Counted from the first letter of the stretch, positions 9,703 to 20,928 are shown. The stretch: 64,000 nucleotides of DNA from Pantoea sp. Nvir (GCF_009829915.1 NZ_SZZW01000002.1:1-64000); one strand, 5' to 3'. Notes: generated by a model not told the origin, from the letters alone. Numbers and translations: made by a program.

Positions 9703-10383
9703 TTAACTCATTAATTGAGGTATCCAATTAATTGGAATTTGTCCAGACTTAATAAGTAGTGCATTAGCATGCGCGAAATGTCCACAGCCAAAAAAACCAC
9801 GATGTGCTGAGAGAGGCGACGGATGAGTTGCTTTCAATATGTGATGACGCTTAAAATCTATAATACTACCTTTCTTTTGAGCACGAGATCCCCATAGCAA
9901 AAATATAATTCCTTCTCGATGCTTATTGATAGCAGCGAGAACTTCATCGGTGAAATTATCCCAACCAAAGTGTGCATGAGAATTCGCTTTACCTGCTTCA
10001 ACGGTCAGAACTGTATTTAGTAGTAACACACCTTGTCTCGTCCAGCTTTCTAGAAAACCATGCTGCGGTCGTTTAAAATTGGGAAATTCCTGTTCCAGCT
10101 CTTTGTACACATTTTGTAAGGAAGGTGGAATGGGCACTCCTGGCAAAACAGAGAATGCTAAGCCATGTGCTTGATTTGGGCCGTGATAGGGGTCTTGTCC
10201 AAGTATTACGACCTTGATTTCGCCTAATTCAGTCAGGCGAAATGCATTAAAGACATCCTTTTGCTGTGGATACACCACCATGCCAGTAGCTCGTGCATTA
10301 GCCACGAGCTTTAGCAATTTAATGAAGTAGGGTTTTTCTTTTTCTTCAGCCAGCACATCGTGCCAAGTCAGTTTATCCGTCAT
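9703..10383 (-). CDS. ung: Uracil-DNA glycosylase
   Basis: Ung removes uracil from DNA that arises by cytosine deamination, starting base excision repair. The protein is 226 residues against 229 in E. coli. The water-activating motif GQDPYHGP places the catalytic aspartate at D64, and the [13 protein letters not shown] motif with the catalytic histidine is intact near the C terminus. A GGGAGA Shine-Dalgarno precedes the ATG. It is a DNA repair gene still intact in a window where recN and recO have died. Confidence 0.97.
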   Translation of the reverse strand: MTDKLTWHDVLAEEKEKPYFIKLLKLVANARATGMVVYPQQKDVFNAFRLTELGEIKVVILGQDPYHGPNQAHGLAFSVLPGVPIPPSLQNVYKELEQEFPNFKRPQHGFLESWTRQGVLLLNTVLTVEAGKANSHAHFGWDNFTDEVLAAINKHREGIIFLLWGSRAQKKGSIIDFKRHHILKATHPSPLSAHRGFFGCGHFAHANALLIKSGQIPINWIPQLMS

Positions 10384-11449
10384 AGTTTTCTCCCTTTAAG
10401 TTAGTCCCGTTAAATTAACGGTTCGCCGCGCTGGATCGAAAACATTATACACCTTAGTATTTGGGATTTTGTGGAGGGTGTTAACAAGTTTTTTACAGAG
10501 TAAAAAATTAATTAGCTTAATAAGACAATTTTATATAAACCTAAATTATTTATTATTAGTTGTCACATCAATCCTTGAATAACTTGCCAATATTTTTAGT
10601 GTTACTGCAAAATTTTTCCGTTAAGATTTTACGTAGATATTATATATTTTGTGTATCTGTAGTGCTCTTTATACGCATTACTAAATTTAGTGCATCAATA
10701 AGTAGCAACTTTATTAATTACGTTTAATTTCACTATTTTCCCTTCCAGAAAGTTGGCACTGATGCCGATTCTATAGCTATGTAACTATTAAATAAGTACA
10801 GATATATGTGCTTAAATACATACATAGGCAGCATGTGATATAAGGAGCTTTATCGACTATGCCAGAAACTTATTTTTAGCTCAACACATGTGAAGTTAGC
10901 TAATATTTCTTCTAGTATTTTATTTTGATAACGGCTGATAAGACTTCCAATACTACTAAATAATTTAGTGGCCGTTCGTAACAATCTTTTATTACTTTAC
11001 TTTATTTTCCAGTTAGCGTAATTGGTAAGAGTGTAAGTTACTTATGAATACTGTTAATTACTAGTTCATGAGTAGTCATCAGAAGCTAAAATACACAGCG
11101 TTTAGATTTTTTATATGTGGCGATGATAATAACAGTAATTCCCGTCATTGAGATTACTCCTAGGCTAACGCAACCTACATTGCTCCTATTGGTATAACGA
11201 GCAGGATGACATAGAGTTCTATTTGATAAAATACGTTCGTAGTATTCTTAGGTTACCCTAAGTTAGGCACTAACTATATCTATATTATAAACACAATATC
11301 TACCCACACTAGTCACTAGTAATGATAGCAATGCGCATGCATATCGATGTAGACGATCACTAATATACTCCCGTCAAGAAAAAAAATTGCTCTCACCACT
11401 AAGTTAGCTCAGTAGATCAAGTACTGTTTGGCGTTTCTTCTAGTATATT
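10384..11449. other. Gene-free decayed stretch between ung and nadB
   Basis: E. coli has grcA, srmB and yfiC (trmN6) here, about 2.5 kb of genes. The gap is now about 1.07 kb of AT-rich sequence in which I recognise none of them. A 15-bp perfect palindrome centred on A10414 (CCGTTAA-A-TTAACGG, 10407-10421) lies just upstream of the ung start and could be part of its leader or an old terminator. Confidence 0.6.
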
Positions 11450-13075
11450 TTACCTCTTTATATAAGATGGTGGTATTAATATCGTTGGCTGTGCCTCAGA
11501 AAGACTACCAGGATAGTCGCGAATAAAATGCAGTCCGCGGCTTTCCTTGCGTGCCTGCGCGCATCGCACCATCAGTCCTGCTACTTGAGTTAAATTTCGC
11601 TGTTCTAGCAGGTTATTTGAGATACGAGATGTGGAGTAGTAATCATCGATCTTCTGCTGTAGCAGATTGATACTGCATAATGCGCGCTCCAGTTGCTGCG
11701 TGGTCCGCACAATACCGACACAGTCCCACATAAGAGGTCGTAATTCGTGCCAATTTTCCTGGATCAATGTGCACTGATCTGCATCCTCAAAGCAGCCTTC
11801 ATTCCATATTGGTAATGCGTTAACTGCTTTTATGTATGGCAATACTTGGATCAGATCTTCGGAAGCTGACCAACCGTAAACTATGCACTCCAACAGCGAA
11901 TTTGATGCCATGCGGTTAGCACCATGTAACCCAGTGTAGCTTACTTCACCGATTGCATAGAGCCCGTCGACGTCTGTACGTCCGTGCGTATCTACCATTA
12001 CCCCACCACAAGTATAGTGTGCTGCCGGCACGATGGGAATGCGATCTCGTGTCAGATCAAAACCAAAAAATAGTAGCTTTTCATAGATGGTTGGGAAGTG
12101 GGTATGCACTAATGCCGGTGGTTGATGGCTGATATCTAGATAAAGGTAATCAATATTAAGTCGCTTCATCTCATGATCAATGACACGTGCCACAATATCC
12201 CGTGGAGCCAGTTCGGCGCGTACATCAAATTCATGCATAAAACGTGTGCCGTCTGGCCGTAATAGCCATGCACCTTCACCACGTAAGGCCTCTGTCAAAA
12301 GAAAGTTGCGTGCGTTAGGATGAAATAGTGAGGTAGGATGAAACTGATTAAACTCTAAATTAGCTACGCGACAGCCGACACGCCAAGCCATGGCAATTCC
12401 ATCACCTGATGCAACGTCTGGGTTAGTAGTGTACTGATATACTTTTGCTGCCCCGCCAGTTGCTAACACTACCGCGCGGGCACTGCAGGTTTCCACCCGT
12501 TTAAGATTTTCGTTCCAGATCCAAGCACCAGTCACACGTCGTGGGCCGCTTAAGCCTAAGCTATCAGACAGAATTAAATCAATCGCATTCACATGCTCAA
12601 TTATATGAATACCCGCATTATTCAAAGCTTGGTTAACCAGAGTAGTCTCGATGGCGCGACCTGTGGCATCAGCGCTGTGTAAAATGCGCCGGTGGCTATG
12701 GCCGCTTTCGCGTGTCAGATGATAGCACAGATTCTCTTTATTTCTTGGGTCTCGGTCAAAAGCGACGCCACGGTCGATAAGCCATTGCACGCAGTGACGT
12801 GCATTACTGGCTACAAAAGAGACTACATCATACTCGCATAACCCTGCACCGACTTTCAGTGTATCGTTCACATGTGATTCAACATTATCAGTTTCATCGA
12901 ATACAGCAGCAATACCTCCTTGTGCATAGAAGGTAGACCCTTCATGAACTTGAGTTTTGCTCAGTACAATAACGTCATGATGCGTTGCTAACCGCAAAGC
13001 CAGTGATAGACCCGCCGCACCGCTGCCAATAATTAAAACATCACACTGATAATCTGGGGAGATAAAAGATGTCAT
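11450..13075 (-). CDS. nadB: L-aspartate oxidase
   Basis: NadB oxidises L-aspartate to iminoaspartate, the first step of de novo NAD synthesis, using FAD. The 541-residue protein (540 in E. coli) has the N-terminal dinucleotide-binding motif [16 protein letters not shown] (about residues 14-29). It also keeps [14 protein letters not shown], the HSHRRILH segment, [15 protein letters not shown] with the active-site arginine, and [10 protein letters not shown]. The C-terminal helical domain with the [14 protein letters not shown] motif is complete. The partner NadA is not in this window, so the pathway cannot be confirmed from here. Confidence 0.97.
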   Translation of the reverse strand: MTSFISPDYQCDVLIIGSGAAGLSLALRLATHHDVIVLSKTQVHEGSTFYAQGGIAAVFDETDNVESHVNDTLKVGAGLCEYDVVSFVASNARHCVQWLIDRGVAFDRDPRNKENLCYHLTRESGHSHRRILHSADATGRAIETTLVNQALNNAGIHIIEHVNAIDLILSDSLGLSGPRRVTGAWIWNENLKRVETCSARAVVLATGGAAKVYQYTTNPDVASGDGIAMAWRVGCRVANLEFNQFHPTSLFHPNARNFLLTEALRGEGAWLLRPDGTRFMHEFDVRAELAPRDIVARVIDHEMKRLNIDYLYLDISHQPPALVHTHFPTIYEKLLFFGFDLTRDRIPIVPAAHYTCGGVMVDTHGRTDVDGLYAIGEVSYTGLHGANRMASNSLLECIVYGWSASEDLIQVLPYIKAVNALPIWNEGCFEDADQCTLIQENWHELRPLMWDCVGIVRTTQQLERALCSINLLQQKIDDYYSTSRISNNLLEQRNLTQVAGLMVRCAQARKESRGLHFIRDYPGSLSEAQPTILIPPSYIKR

Positions 13076-13511
13076 AATTTCATTTATTAAATAAAGTATA
13101 GGGTGGAAGGAGAATAAATTTTTAAGGAAGACCTGTGAAGGATTTTAATGATCATCTATTGAGGTTCAGAGAAAGAAAAAGTGGTGAAATGTAAATAAAA
13201 CTGTGAATAATTCTCGATTAGCAAATCTAGTTTTTTTGTATAAAAAATTGGTTTTAAATAATTTTAAAGTTGAATTAACTTCTTTATAGGGTACTGTACC
13301 CGCGATTCTGCGGTAATAACTCCAGCATGGATTACACTGTTATTGAAAATGGAAAACAAACTATAGTTTTGTGATCTGTTCTAATCAGGACGTGAAGTAA
13401 GTTTTTTCTGCACTATCAGACTCCAGGTGCGTTGTTCGCTCAAAATCATAAAGACGTGCTGGCAGCTCCTTTACTAATTTTTTAAAAAATTTAGGGAGAC
13501 ATTTACCTCGG
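13076..13511. other. Divergent control region of nadB and rpoE
   Basis: This 436-base AT-rich region separates two divergent genes and must hold both promoters. A 13-bp perfect palindrome GGGTAC-T-GTACCC lies at 13289-13301. I looked for a sigma-E promoter (GAACTT, about 16 bases, TCTGA) upstream of rpoE and did not find a convincing one. Confidence 0.5.
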
Positions 13512-14090
13512 ATGGGTGAGCAGTTAACGGATCAGATTCTCGTAGAACGAGTGCAGAAAGGAAATAAGAATTCATTTAATTTACTGGTAATTCGTTACCA
13601 GAATAAAGTAGCAAATTTGGTTGCTCGTTATGTCCCTTCGAGAGATGTCCCTGATGTTGTTCAAGAATCCTTTCTTAAAGCATATCGAGCGCTGGAATTT
13701 TTCCGAGGCGACAGCTCATTCTACACTTGGCTTTACCGTATAGTAGTAAATACTGCAAAAAATTATTTAGTCGCTCAAGGACGTCGTCCACCACCTAGTG
13801 ATGTAGATACGATTGATGCGGAAAAGTTAGATGGTGCAAATGCGCTAAAAGAAATTTCGAACCCTGAGAACTTAATATTGTCAGATGAGTTGAAGCAAAT
13901 TGTCTTTCATAGCATTGAGACACTTCCTGAAGATTTACGCATAGCGGTTATACTCAGGGAGTTGGACGGACTAAGTTACGAAGAGATTGCTGCTATTATG
14001 GGTTGCCCGGTCGGTACAGTGCGTTCGCGTATATTCCGTGCACGGGAAGCTATTGATCATAAAGTTCAATCTTTTATACAACTTCAATAA
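13512..14090 (+). CDS. rpoE: RNA polymerase sigma-E factor
   Basis: RpoE is the extracytoplasmic-function sigma factor that answers outer-membrane protein misfolding. The 192-residue protein (191 in E. coli) starts MGEQLTDQILVERVQKG. It keeps region 2 (RYVPSRDVPDVVQESFLKAYRAL and the SSFYTWLYRI segment) and region 4 (LPEDLRIAVILRELDGLSYE followed by the helix-turn-helix PVGTVRSRIFRAREAID). All look intact. The next gene, anti-sigma rseA, is destroyed and rseB is missing, so the sigma factor appears to lack its normal brake. In E. coli rpoE is essential. Confidence 0.97.
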   Translation: MGEQLTDQILVERVQKGNKNSFNLLVIRYQNKVANLVARYVPSRDVPDVVQESFLKAYRALEFFRGDSSFYTWLYRIVVNTAKNYLVAQGRRPPPSDVDTIDAEKLDGANALKEISNPENLILSDELKQIVFHSIETLPEDLRIAVILRELDGLSYEEIAAIMGCPVGTVRSRIFRAREAIDHKVQSFIQLQ

Positions 14091-14140
14091 TAGTAGAGGC
14101 TACTAAGTGATAAAGGCGACTATTCGAAGGGTACTAAGGA

Positions 14141-14736
14141 ATGCAGAAAGAAAAATTATCCGCTTAATGGATGCTGAAGTGTTCGACGATACCCTTTTGT
14201 TAGCTATCTTTCATGATACGGAACTCTTACAACGCTGGAGGATCTATCATCTTACTCGCGACACTATTAACACCATTAGTGGTGATGTATAGTCAAGTTG
14301 CTTGATTTGATATCTCTACACGCATCGCAGCAGCACTCGATTAGCAATCAGAGATTAGTAGTATTACCATGTTTGCTCCCAATGTTCAGTACGAACACGA
14401 CAGTATTGAAAAATGCCTTTTTAGTGTCAACCTCATTGGTTAACTCCACTGGCTCTGCTTGGCATTACTGAATGTATGTTCCTAATAATAATTTTTCGCG
14501 TGCATTACAACCGCCCGAGTGGCGGTTCCGCTAAGCGATCTGATTCGGTGGTGTTTAATAATGCGTTAACAATGATGAATAAAGTCTCACAGGCTAGTTT
14601 AGATGCATTATCCGATTTATCGGAAGCCAATAGTGAGCTTCAGCAGCAGATACATAAAGCTATTGCTGTACCGCAATACTGCAGACTTATGAACTGTAGC
14701 GTCTCTGTATTCCAGTCCCCTACAATTCGAAAATAA
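14141..14736 (+). pseudogene. rseA: rseA relic (anti-sigma-E factor)
   Basis: An ATG at 14141 reads MQKEKLSA and then meets TAA (14165-14167). Shifting frame by one restores LMDAEVFDD and QRWRIYHLTRDTI, matching E. coli RseA LMDGE and YHLIRDSM, until a stop at 14290. Later fragments FDISTRIAAALD (about 14308-14340) and VVFNNALTMMNKVSQASL (about 14549-14602) match the rest of the anti-sigma domain and the periplasmic domain. One base appears deleted at codon 8-9. RseA normally binds and holds RpoE at the inner membrane. Here it cannot be made intact. Confidence 0.88.
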
Positions 14737-15053
14737 TTCAACGCATCCAACAAAAACAGACATTCTCAAAATTAATCATTAGATATTAAATAGCAATTAT
14801 GAAGCACTTTTGATAAACTGATAAATCGCTGCTAATTGAATAGGTGTAATGATTAAGCCTGTTAATATCAATAGTTTATCATCGGTCACTTCATATAATC
14901 CCCTTATAATTCTAGTATACAAAAACTATGTATTTATGCTTTTGCATGATAAAATTTTTAAACTAACATAGTGAAAAAATACTGTGAAGTGAATTTTTCT
15001 TGCCATATTAACTAGTTACATTGTGGGTATGTGTTTATTTAAGGTCACAACTG
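14737..15053. other. Former rseB position, now deleted
   Basis: E. coli has rseB (about 950 bp) between rseA and rseC. Only about 315 AT-rich bases remain here and no RseB-like segment is readable. The stretch also has to contain whatever promoter or leader serves rseC. Confidence 0.55.
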
Positions 15054-15518
15054 ATGATAAAAGAGTGGGCCACAGTAGTGGCATGGCATAATGGCATTGC
15101 TACAGTACATATGGGAGCGAAAACTGCTTGTAACGGTTGCTCGGCGTACCACGCTTGTGGTGGCTATACTCTTAACAATCTGGGGTCTAAAGACACGCAC
15201 GCCGTGACAATCGTTAGTTCAATGCCTCTGAAACCTGGTCAGCGTATTGAGCTAGGAACTAAAGAGAACAGTTTGATAGGAGCAACGCTGTTGGTCTATG
15301 TTATGCCGCTGTTAGGGCTGCTCCTACTAGCCGGTCTTTCACAGTCGCTGTTTCACAGCGATATGGCAGCGGTATACGGTGCATTGCTCGGTGGCAGTGG
15401 TGGCTTTATAATTGCTAAAAGTATATCCCTGAAAGTAGGTAATCTCGCAGCTTTCCAACCGATTATTCTGAGGGTTGTTTTTCCATCTGATGTTCTACGA
15501 GTGGAAAAGGAAAACTAA
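15054..15518 (+). CDS. rseC: SoxR-reducing/sigma-E regulatory protein RseC
   Basis: RseC is a small inner-membrane protein of the rpoE operon, linked to sigma-E control and to reduction of the SoxR iron-sulfur cluster together with the Rsx complex. I start it at ATG 15054, which gives MIKEWATVV as in E. coli and has AAGG about nine bases upstream. This gives 154 residues (159 in E. coli). The N-terminal cysteine cluster is at C26, C29 and C35. Two membrane segments follow at about residues 72-92 and 100-122, then a short cytoplasmic tail ending PIILRVVFPSD. It survives although rseA and rseB are gone. Confidence 0.93.
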   Translation: MIKEWATVVAWHNGIATVHMGAKTACNGCSAYHACGGYTLNNLGSKDTHAVTIVSSMPLKPGQRIELGTKENSLIGATLLVYVMPLLGLLLLAGLSQSLFHSDMAAVYGALLGGSGGFIIAKSISLKVGNLAAFQPIILRVVFPSDVLRVEKEN

Positions 15519-15746
15519 TCTTTTGCCAGCGCACGACACAAGTGGCCTTTTACAGTTTGTAACTTATCAAAATTATTGTGGTTCTGCAACTTTCCGTTCT
15601 TTATATACGTTATATACGTGACTTTAAGAGTGTACAATGAGCTATTGATAATAATCTTTATAGGATCGCAGTTTAAAAAACGATCTTGAAAAATTTTCTT
15701 GTGCTCAGGTTTTTAATTATTTTCTAAGTGAAGATTATTCATATAA

Positions 15747-17546
15747 ATGAACCATATAAGAAATTTCTCTATCATTGCCCATATAGATCATGGCAAATCG
15801 ACGCTCTCAGATCGTTTGATCCAAATTTGTGGAGGCGTGCCCGATCGCGAGATGTCGGCACAGATGCTCGATTCTATGGACCTAGAACGCGAACGCGGGA
15901 TTACCATTAAGGCACAGAGCGTTACGTTGGCTTACAAAGCGCAAGATGGCAAAACTTACCAGCTTAATTTTATTGACACTCCAGGGCACGTCGACTTCTC
16001 ATATGAAGTATCCCGTTCTCTAGCAGCTTGCGAAGGCGCCCTGCTTGTGATAGATGCGGGACAAGGTGTAGAAGCGCAGACCTTAGCAACCTGCTATACC
16101 GCGATTGAGATGGATCTAGAAGTTGTACCAATACTCAATAAAATTGATCTACCAGCCGCAGATCCTGAGCGTGTGGCTCGGGAGATTGAAGATATCATAG
16201 GCATTAGCGCTACTGATGCAGTGCGTTGCTCAGCGAAAACTGGCATAGGTGTACACGACGTGCTGGAACGTTTAGTACGTGATATTCCGCATCCGAAGGG
16301 AAAACCAGACGCACCGCTGCAGGCACTGATAATTGATTCCTGGTTTGATAACTACGTGGGAGTAGTATTGCTGATTCGTGTAAAAAATGGTACCTTGCAA
16401 AAAGGAGATAAAATCAAAGTAATGAGCACTGGTCAGGTCTACCATGTTGATCGTTTAGGTATTTTTGCTCTGATGCAGGTTGACTGCGCTAAACTATACT
16501 GCGGCGAGGTAGGCTGGTTGGTATGTGCTATTAAAGATATTCTCGGAGCACCGGTGGGAGATACTTTGACCTTAGTGCGCAATCCGGCTAAGAAAGCTCT
16601 ACCAGGCTTCAAAAAAGTAAAGCCGCAAGTTTATGCCGGACTCTTCCCAGTCAGCTCTGATGATTATGAAGCCTTCCGTGACGCACTTGCTAAGCTAAGT
16701 CTCAATGACGCTTCGCTTTTTTACGAGCCTGAAAGCTCTACTGTACTCGGCTTTGGCTTCCGCTGTGGTTTCCTTGGCTTACTACATATGGAAATTATAC
16801 AGGAACGTCTGGAACGTGAATATGATCTCGAGCTGATCAAAACGGCACCGAACGTGGTGTATGAAGTGGCGACTACTGGTGGCGAAATTATTTATGTCGA
16901 CAGCCCATCAAAACTGCCGGTAACACATAATATTAAAGCGTTACGTGAACCCATCGCCGAATGTCATATACTTGTGCCACAGGAGTACCTCGGCAATGTT
17001 ATTACGCTTTGTGTCGAGAAACGTGGTGTTCAGACTGGTATAGTCTACCACGGTAAACAGGTGACTCTGACTTATAATATTCCAATGGCGGAAGTGGTCC
17101 TTGATTTTTTTGATCGACTGAAATCAACATCACACGGCTATGCCTCTCTTGATTACAATTTCAAATGTTTTCAAAGTGCTGATATGGTGCGTATTGACGT
17201 GCTAATCAATTCAGAACGCGTCGACGCACTTGCTTTGGTCACTCATCGCGACCATTCTCAGTATCGTAGCCGCTGCCTAGTAGAAAAAATGAAAGATTTG
17301 ATCCCACGTCAACAGTTCGATATTGCAATTCAAGCGGTTATTGGCAACCACGTTATTGCTCGATCAACCGTCAAACAACTGCGTAAAAATGTACTCGCTA
17401 AATGTTACGGTGGTGACGTCAGCCGTAAGAAAAAATTATTAAAGAAGCAGAAGGCAGGAAAGAAGCGCATGAAGCAAGTAGGTAGCGTTGAACTGCCGCA
17501 GGAGGCCTTCCTTGCCATTCTGCATGTCGGTAAGGACAGCAAATAA
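15747..17546 (+). CDS. lepA: Elongation factor 4 (LepA)
   Basis: LepA is a ribosomal GTPase related to EF-G that affects initiation and back-translocation under stress. The 599 residues equal E. coli exactly. GTP-binding motifs are complete: AHIDHGKST (residues 11-19), DTPGHVDF and [11 protein letters not shown]. The C-terminal domain specific to LepA ([34 protein letters not shown]) is intact. A few positions differ from E. coli, for example [11 protein letters not shown] in domain 2, but none in the G motifs. lepB follows nine bases downstream, as in E. coli. Confidence 0.98.
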   Translation: MNHIRNFSIIAHIDHGKSTLSDRLIQICGGVPDREMSAQMLDSMDLERERGITIKAQSVTLAYKAQDGKTYQLNFIDTPGHVDFSYEVSRSLAACEGALLVIDAGQGVEAQTLATCYTAIEMDLEVVPILNKIDLPAADPERVAREIEDIIGISATDAVRCSAKTGIGVHDVLERLVRDIPHPKGKPDAPLQALIIDSWFDNYVGVVLLIRVKNGTLQKGDKIKVMSTGQVYHVDRLGIFALMQVDCAKLYCGEVGWLVCAIKDILGAPVGDTLTLVRNPAKKALPGFKKVKPQVYAGLFPVSSDDYEAFRDALAKLSLNDASLFYEPESSTVLGFGFRCGFLGLLHMEIIQERLEREYDLELIKTAPNVVYEVATTGGEIIYVDSPSKLPVTHNIKALREPIAECHILVPQEYLGNVITLCVEKRGVQTGIVYHGKQVTLTYNIPMAEVVLDFFDRLKSTSHGYASLDYNFKCFQSADMVRIDVLINSERVDALALVTHRDHSQYRSRCLVEKMKDLIPRQQFDIAIQAVIGNHVIARSTVKQLRKNVLAKCYGGDVSRKKKLLKKQKAGKKRMKQVGSVELPQEAFLAILHVGKDSK

Positions 17547-17555
17547 GGAGTACCA

Positions 17556-18473
17556 ATGGTTAATATGTTTGCCCTCTTTTTAGGGATAACCACACTGGCT
17601 ACTGGCGTTATCTGGTGTGTCGATCGCTTTAATATCTTTAATAGTAAAAAAGGTTCAAGTAAAGCCAGTGGTCAGATAGGTTGGTGGTTAGAGACCGTTG
17701 CATCGTTTTTCCCAGTGCTATCCATAGTGTTTATCGTGCGCTCATTTCTCTATGAGCCTTTTCAGATACCGTCAGGATCTATGATGCCGACTTTGCTCAT
17801 TGGCGACTTTATTTTAGTGGATAAATTCTCTTACGGGATTAAAAATCCTATTACACAAACAAAGTTAATCTCAACTGGTTATCCTCAGCGCGGGGATGTT
17901 GCTGTTTTCAAATATCCCAAGGATCCGAGCCTCGATTATATTAAGCGGATTATTGGTCTGCCTGGCGATAAAATAGTCTACAATCCTTATAACAAGATGC
18001 TAACCGTTACTCCAAATGGCGCTACAGTTCAAGGAGGCGCCGGTGTAGCACTGCCAATTATCTATACTCACATTGAGCCAAGCAGCTTTATTCAGATATT
18101 CAGTAGCTCTGATAAAAATAGTTTTTATAAAGTAACACAAGGCGAAAATAAGCAAGGTGGACTGCGTCTTGACATCCGTAGAGAGACAATAGGTAATGTA
18201 ACACACGAAATTTTATTGGTGGACAAAGCACAGAGCCAGGCCAGCGCGTATTATCAGCAGCCTGGACAGCAGCAGGCTAGTTGGATCGTACCACAGGGGC
18301 AATATTTTATGATGGGCGATAACCGTGATAACAGTTATGACAGCCGATATTGGGGTTTTGTATCAGAGCGTAATTTAGTCGGCAAGGCGGTCGCTATTTG
18401 GATGAGCCTTGACAAGCAGGAAGATCAGTGGCTGGCAAGGATTCGCCTTGGTCGTATCGGCGCTATTCACTGA
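17556..18473 (+). CDS. lepB: Signal peptidase I
   Basis: LepB cleaves signal peptides from exported proteins at the outer face of the inner membrane. Two N-terminal membrane segments (about residues 4-22 and 46-64) precede the catalytic domain. The nucleophile is S76 in IPSGSMMPTL and the general base K130 in DYIKRIIGLPGD. The GDNRDNSYDSRYWGFV box is complete. At 305 residues it is about 20 shorter than E. coli, mainly through loss of the variable cytoplasmic loop between the two membrane segments. It is co-directional with lepA. Processing of BamB, BamE and BepA precursors implies active export. Confidence 0.97.
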   Translation: MVNMFALFLGITTLATGVIWCVDRFNIFNSKKGSSKASGQIGWWLETVASFFPVLSIVFIVRSFLYEPFQIPSGSMMPTLLIGDFILVDKFSYGIKNPITQTKLISTGYPQRGDVAVFKYPKDPSLDYIKRIIGLPGDKIVYNPYNKMLTVTPNGATVQGGAGVALPIIYTHIEPSSFIQIFSSSDKNSFYKVTQGENKQGGLRLDIRRETIGNVTHEILLVDKAQSQASAYYQQPGQQQASWIVPQGQYFMMGDNRDNSYDSRYWGFVSERNLVGKAVAIWMSLDKQEDQWLARIRLGRIGAIH

Positions 18474-18603
18474 TGCATCAAATTCAAATTAAACAGCTGG
18501 CTCTCCGTATAGGAAAGGGCCACTGCATACGAAGCAGAGTACCTCAAAGGCTATATCTTTATTTTGTATGAAGAATTACAAGGGTACAAAAAATTGGAAT
18601 CGC

Positions 18604-19284
18604 ATGAATACCACCCTGATCAATAAACTTCAGTATAAACTACGTTATACTTTCATTCATCCAGAACTCTTACAACAAGTATTAACGCATCGTAGTTCTA
18701 GTAGTAATCACAATGAGCGCCTTGAATTTCTAGGAGATTCTATCCTTAGTTATGTAATTGCCAATTCGCTTTATCATCGGTTTCCTTGCGTAGATGAAGG
18801 AGATATGAGCCGCATGCGAGCAACTTTAGTACGCGGCGATACACTGGCAGAAATGGCGCGCGAGTTTGATCTAGGGAAATGTCTACGTTTAGGTCCGGGT
18901 GAATTGAAAAACGGAGGATTTCGCCGAGAATCTATTCTAGCCGACACAATAGAAGCATTGATTGGCGGCATCTTCCTTGACAGCAATATTCAGACGGTAG
19001 AAAAATTGATACTTAATTGGTATCAGACTCGCCTCGATCAAATTAGACCGGGTGACAAACAAAAAGATCCAAAAACCCGCTTACAGGAGTATTTACAGGG
19101 GCGTCATCTTCCTCTACCCTCCTATCTGGTAGTACAAGTACGCGGTGAAGCTCATGATCAAGAATTCACCATTCACTGTCAAGTGAGTGGCATGGTTGAT
19201 CCGGTAGTAGGCATAGGTTCCAGCCGCCGCAAAGCAGAACAAGCTGCCGCAGAGCAGGCATTAATTCATTTAAGTCCTGAATAG
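18604..19284 (+). CDS. rnc: Ribonuclease III
   Basis: RNase III cuts double-stranded RNA, including the rRNA precursor and structured mRNAs. I start it at ATG 18604, giving 226 residues as in E. coli. An upstream in-frame ATG (18568) would add twelve residues without family support. The signature NERLEFLGD is at residues 37-45 with E41 and D45, and the second acidic site lies in DTIEALIGG. The dsRNA-binding domain ([14 protein letters not shown] to [15 protein letters not shown]) is complete. It lies in the lepA-lepB-rnc-era order typical of enterobacteria. Confidence 0.97.
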   Translation: MNTTLINKLQYKLRYTFIHPELLQQVLTHRSSSSNHNERLEFLGDSILSYVIANSLYHRFPCVDEGDMSRMRATLVRGDTLAEMAREFDLGKCLRLGPGELKNGGFRRESILADTIEALIGGIFLDSNIQTVEKLILNWYQTRLDQIRPGDKQKDPKTRLQEYLQGRHLPLPSYLVVQVRGEAHDQEFTIHCQVSGMVDPVVGIGSSRRKAEQAAAEQALIHLSPE

Positions 19285-19333
19285 ATAGTAACATTACGGC
19301 TCTTGGACAGGCACTAAATAAATTAGGATTCAA

Positions 19334-20242
19334 ATGAGCAAGCAGAGTCTTTACTGCGGTTTTGTCGCAATTGTTGGCCGACCCAACGTCGGAAAGTCTA
19401 CCTTACTGAACCGGCTGCTAGGACAGAAGGTATCTATAACTTCGCATAAGCCGCAAACTACTCGTCACTGTATTCTTGGTATCCATACCGAAAACAAGTA
19501 TCAGGTAGTCTATATTGATACACCAGGTATGCATATGAAAGAGAAGAGAGCCATTAATCGCCTGATGAACCGTGCTGCCAATAGCTCTATAGGCAATGTC
19601 GATTTAGTGCTCTTAATTGTGGAAGGTACAGTCTGGACTCCGAATGAAGATATGGTTATTCACAAGCTGCGTGAGAACAAAGAAGTACCTGTTCTACTAG
19701 TTATCAATAAGGTTGATAATATTCCAGATAAAAGCATCCTGCTGCCGCACTTGTATTTTCTAAGCCAGCGGATGGATTTTTTAGATATTGTACCGATTTC
19801 TGCAGAAAATGGGAGAAACGTCGATACAATTGCAGGAATTGTGCGTAAACATTTACCGAAGGCGGATCATCACTTTACTGAAGATTACGTTAGCGACCGC
19901 TCGAAGCGTTTTATGGCGTCAGAGATCATACGCGAGAAACTAATACGTTTCCTTGGTGCTGAACTGCCATATTCTGTAACGGTTGAAATCGAACAATTTG
20001 TGACTGATAAGCTTGGTCGCTACAATATTAACGGTGTTATATTTGTGGAGAGTGAAGGTCAAAAGAAAATTGTAATTGGCAGTAAAGGTAATAAAATTAA
20101 GACGATGGGTATAGAAGCGCGCAAAAACATGGAAGAAATATTTAAATCTAAGGTGCATCTTGAGCTATGGGTCAAAGTGAAATACAGCCAGGCTAATAAT
20201 GAACATGCGTTGCGTAGTTTTAGTTATATAGAGAATGTGTGA
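19334..20242 (+). CDS. era: GTPase Era
   Basis: Era is an essential GTPase that binds the 3' end of 16S rRNA and helps assemble the 30S subunit. The 302-residue protein (301 in E. coli) has G1 GRPNVGKST (residues 15-23), a switch region KPQTTRH, G3 DTPGMH and G4 NKVD. The C-terminal KH domain follows, with [20 protein letters not shown], the RNA-binding GxxG loop. It follows rnc by about 50 bases. The next gene in the E. coli operon, recO, is dead here. Confidence 0.98.
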   Translation: MSKQSLYCGFVAIVGRPNVGKSTLLNRLLGQKVSITSHKPQTTRHCILGIHTENKYQVVYIDTPGMHMKEKRAINRLMNRAANSSIGNVDLVLLIVEGTVWTPNEDMVIHKLRENKEVPVLLVINKVDNIPDKSILLPHLYFLSQRMDFLDIVPISAENGRNVDTIAGIVRKHLPKADHHFTEDYVSDRSKRFMASEIIREKLIRFLGAELPYSVTVEIEQFVTDKLGRYNINGVIFVESEGQKKIVIGSKGNKIKTMGIEARKNMEEIFKSKVHLELWVKVKYSQANNEHALRSFSYIENV

Positions 20243-20299
20243 TCAATGTATAGAGGGATGGTAACTATCTTTCTATTGCGTAGCCGATTCTTTTTTGGA

Positions 20300-20660
20300 C
20301 TTGTGTGACTTCTGATATCCTAAACCATGGTAGTAAAGTTAGAACTTTTAGTGCAGTTAGAACAACAATCTGCTTTTCTGCGTTCATTTTGTCAATGACC
20401 TGCTGTAGCTCATGCTAAAGGAATAGAAATGTCTTTTTTTCAAAACTCTTTTTAATTATTTCAACTACCTGCAAATGTTAGGTTCGGCTAATAATTCTTC
20501 TGAATGGGTGCGGCACTGTTTAGAGCTAGTGTTATGGGAAAATTTAATCTATGATGCTGAATTTATTAAGTTCATTGATAGTAGTGTGCATATCATCGAC
20601 AACATGACTTACCAGATATCGCGAATAAAATATCATTAGCTGGGTAGCTTGAATCAGCAC
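20300..20660 (+). pseudogene. recO: recO relic (recombination mediator)
   Basis: Between era and pdxJ, where E. coli has recO on the same strand, the frame around 20450-20640 reads LFFNYFNYLQMLGSANNSS and then HCLELVLWENLIYDAEF and DNMTYQISRIK. This parallels E. coli RecO ELFFDYLHCIQSLAGATG, FELALLGHLGYGVNF and DDTMTYRYREEK. Flanking parts are unreadable and the start is lost. RecO loads RecA on single-strand gaps. The boundaries are approximate. Confidence 0.8.
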
Positions 20661-20928
20661 CTTTTAAGTAGCCGTTAATATTGCATTTTCTGTGCGAACG
20701 TAGTGTACTTGGTGCTGATACTCCGTATGCGGTAAAGCGCTTTACCTGTATTCATCTTGAATCCCTATTTAGATGTTAAAGTGTTAAACAAATATTTATC
20801 TTTTTCCTAGTTTGCGATGAATAGTAAACTAAGTGCGCCTGGTAAATAGCGCTGTGCCTGGTGTATAGATATAAAGTACATTCTGATTTTAAGATAAGAT
20901 ATTATCTAATTTTAACTTGAGGAGATTC

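Noticed and set aside
13380-13511. Sigma-E autoregulated promoter upstream of rpoE
   Set aside because: No GAACTT and TCTGA pair with about 16-base spacing could be found; the nearest elements are 25 bases apart.
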